DNA of 13,707 nt, from the NCBI GenBank assembly GCA_003168235.1, contig PMSZ01000465.1, positions 1 to 13,707 of the forward strand, given 5' to 3'. The stretch is from Acidobacteriaceae bacterium (GTDB lineage Bacteria; Acidobacteriota; Terriglobia; Terriglobales; Acidobacteriaceae). Below are positions 13,026-13,707 of this stretch, piece after piece. The position numbers were made by a program, and so were the translations under genes. Positions within the stretch are counted from its first letter, which is position 1, and each line of letters opens with the position of its first letter. A model generated the notes under the pieces. The model was not told the origin of the DNA, did not search any database, and saw only the letters and a list, made by a program, of their open reading frames with translations.

Positions 13026-13047
13026 AATGAACCTCCAGCCTCATTTG

Positions 13048-13075
13048 ATTCTAGTCCCGAGTCACTGGTTGGCAA
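13048..13075 (-). promoter_or_regulatory. Promoter of the YtxH gene
   Basis: TTGCCA (13075-13070) and TAGAAT (13053-13048), 16-base spacer, each five of six to consensus. The predicted +1 near 13041 leaves a short leader containing GGAGG. Confidence 0.5.
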
Positions 13076-13115
13076 ATTCTTCATTTTTCGTTCCTTAAAA
13101 ATCGCTGGAGCCCGG

Positions 13116-13220
13116 TTCCCAGAATCGACCCCGCCTGTGTAAAATAAAATGTTGATTCCAACGTGCGGCGGCCGCACCGGTGAGCTGCGGATCTGCCCCG
13201 CCGCTGCCTAGAATTCCTAG
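13116..13220 (+). promoter_or_regulatory. efp promoter and structured leader
   Basis: TTCCCA (13116-13121) and TAAAAT (13140-13145), spacing 18, predict a start near 13152 and a leader of about 96 bases. The leader has a hairpin, GTGCGG-CGG-CCGCAC (13163-13177). GCGGCGG (13165-13171), within it, could instead pair with CCGCCGC (13198-13204), so two folds exclude each other. A palindrome-like CTAG-AATTC-CTAG follows at 13208-13220. Confidence 0.4.
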
Positions 13221-13247
13221 CAGACTGTAAGGAGATGTAAACCAGCA

Positions 13248-13707
13248 ATGTCGATTCCAGCGACCCAACTCCGTCCCGGCATGATCATTAAGCACAACAA
13301 TGACTTGCACTCCGTGTTCAGCGTCGAACACCGCACCCCCGGCAACCTGCGCGCCTTCATCCAGGCCAAACTCCGCAACCTTCGCACCGGCGCCATGTTC
13401 GAGCACCGTTTCCGCTCCCCCGACCCCATCGAGAAGGTGAACGTCGACGAAGAAAACATGGAGTTCCTCTACAGCGACGGCGACGACTATTACTTCATGA
13501 ACACCGAAAATTACGAGCAGACGCATCTCACCCGCGACACCCTCGGTGACGCCGTCGAATACCTGACCCCCAACCTGCAGATCAAAGTGGAGTTCTTCGA
13601 CGGCAAAGCCGTCGGCATCGAGTTGCCTCAAACCGTCATCCTCACCGTGATGGAAGTCGAGCCCGGCCTCAAGAGCGCGACCGCGTCCAGCGTGACCAAG
13701 CCGGCAA
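13248..13707 (+). CDS. efp: Elongation factor P (3' end outside window)
   Basis: EF-P enters the ribosomal E site and relieves stalling at polyproline. 153 complete codons are present, covering the KOW-like domain I and most of the central OB domain (ATQLRPGMIIK, 5-15; KLRNLRTGAMFEHRFRS, 41-57; YLYSDGDDYYFMN-like strand at about 73-86; EPGLKSATAS near the end). The tip loop reads RTPGNLRAF (29-37). Aligned to E. coli KPGKGQAF, N33 stands in place of the modified lysine K34. AAGGAG at 13229-13234 lies 13 bases before the ATG, longer than usual; the ATG at 13235 is followed at once by a stop. Confidence 0.95.
   Translation, partial: MSIPATQLRPGMIIKHNNDLHSVFSVEHRTPGNLRAFIQAKLRNLRTGAMFEHRFRSPDPIEKVNVDEENMEFLYSDGDDYYFMNTENYEQTHLTRDTLGDAVEYLTPNLQIKVEFFDGKAVGIELPQTVILTVMEVEPGLKSATASSVTKPA

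Noticed and set aside
12962..13092. Minus-strand ORF (MKNLPTSDSG...) with AAGGA upstream, overlapping the YtxH start
   Set aside because: It spans the predicted YtxH promoter and overlaps the well-supported YtxH start; no family resemblance.
1..13707. Search for CRISPR arrays, insertion-sequence ends, tRNA or rRNA genes and toxin-antitoxin pairs
   Set aside because: No spaced direct repeats, terminal inverted repeats with transposase, cloverleaf sequences or recognisable toxin/antitoxin genes were seen by eye.

Overview
This window looks like chromosomal DNA of an Acidobacteriota (Terriglobia/Koribacter-like) bacterium. That placement is an inference. It rests on the GC-rich but not extreme base composition, a TonB receptor with a carboxypeptidase-regulatory-like N-terminal domain, a DUF374 acyltransferase, a proline-rich outer-membrane barrel, and the style of the EF-P and QueA proteins. 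I see no phage, insertion sequence, CRISPR, rRNA or tRNA signature. The content is mostly core and housekeeping genes with a small accessory patch at about 8.3-11.1 kb.

Layout. Positions 1-2494 (minus strand) hold an exported M20 dipeptidase followed by queA (tRNA queuosine synthesis), which runs off the left edge. A class II aldolase-family gene (2576-3343, plus) abuts, with no spacer, a convergent BtuB-like TonB receptor (3344-5536, minus). That receptor is headed by a clear cobalamin riboswitch (5574-5791) and a hairpin that can hide the ribosome binding site, so corrinoid uptake appears to be feedback-controlled by B12. Next on the minus strand come a DUF374 acyltransferase, a PilZ protein with a divergent N-terminus, and yceH (DUF480).

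The accessory patch has two tandem paralogous secreted proteins of unknown function, a candidate 34-residue ORF behind them with a good ribosome binding site, a convergent HExxH metallopeptidase-like gene, a small two-helix membrane protein with a good promoter, and a 240-base interval containing a short cysteine-rich antisense ORF. The right end carries cysteine dioxygenase (cysteine to cysteine sulfinate), an outer-membrane barrel protein, a YtxH-type membrane protein, and efp (truncated by the window edge).

The signals most worth following are: four minus-strand genes whose -10 box sits at the spacing expected for leaderless transcripts; the B12 riboswitch with its Shine-Dalgarno hairpin; a bacterial cysteine dioxygenase that keeps the cross-link cysteine; an EF-P whose tip residue is asparagine instead of lysine; and the tandem secreted paralogues with their possible small companion. 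No clearly new multi-gene system is evident.
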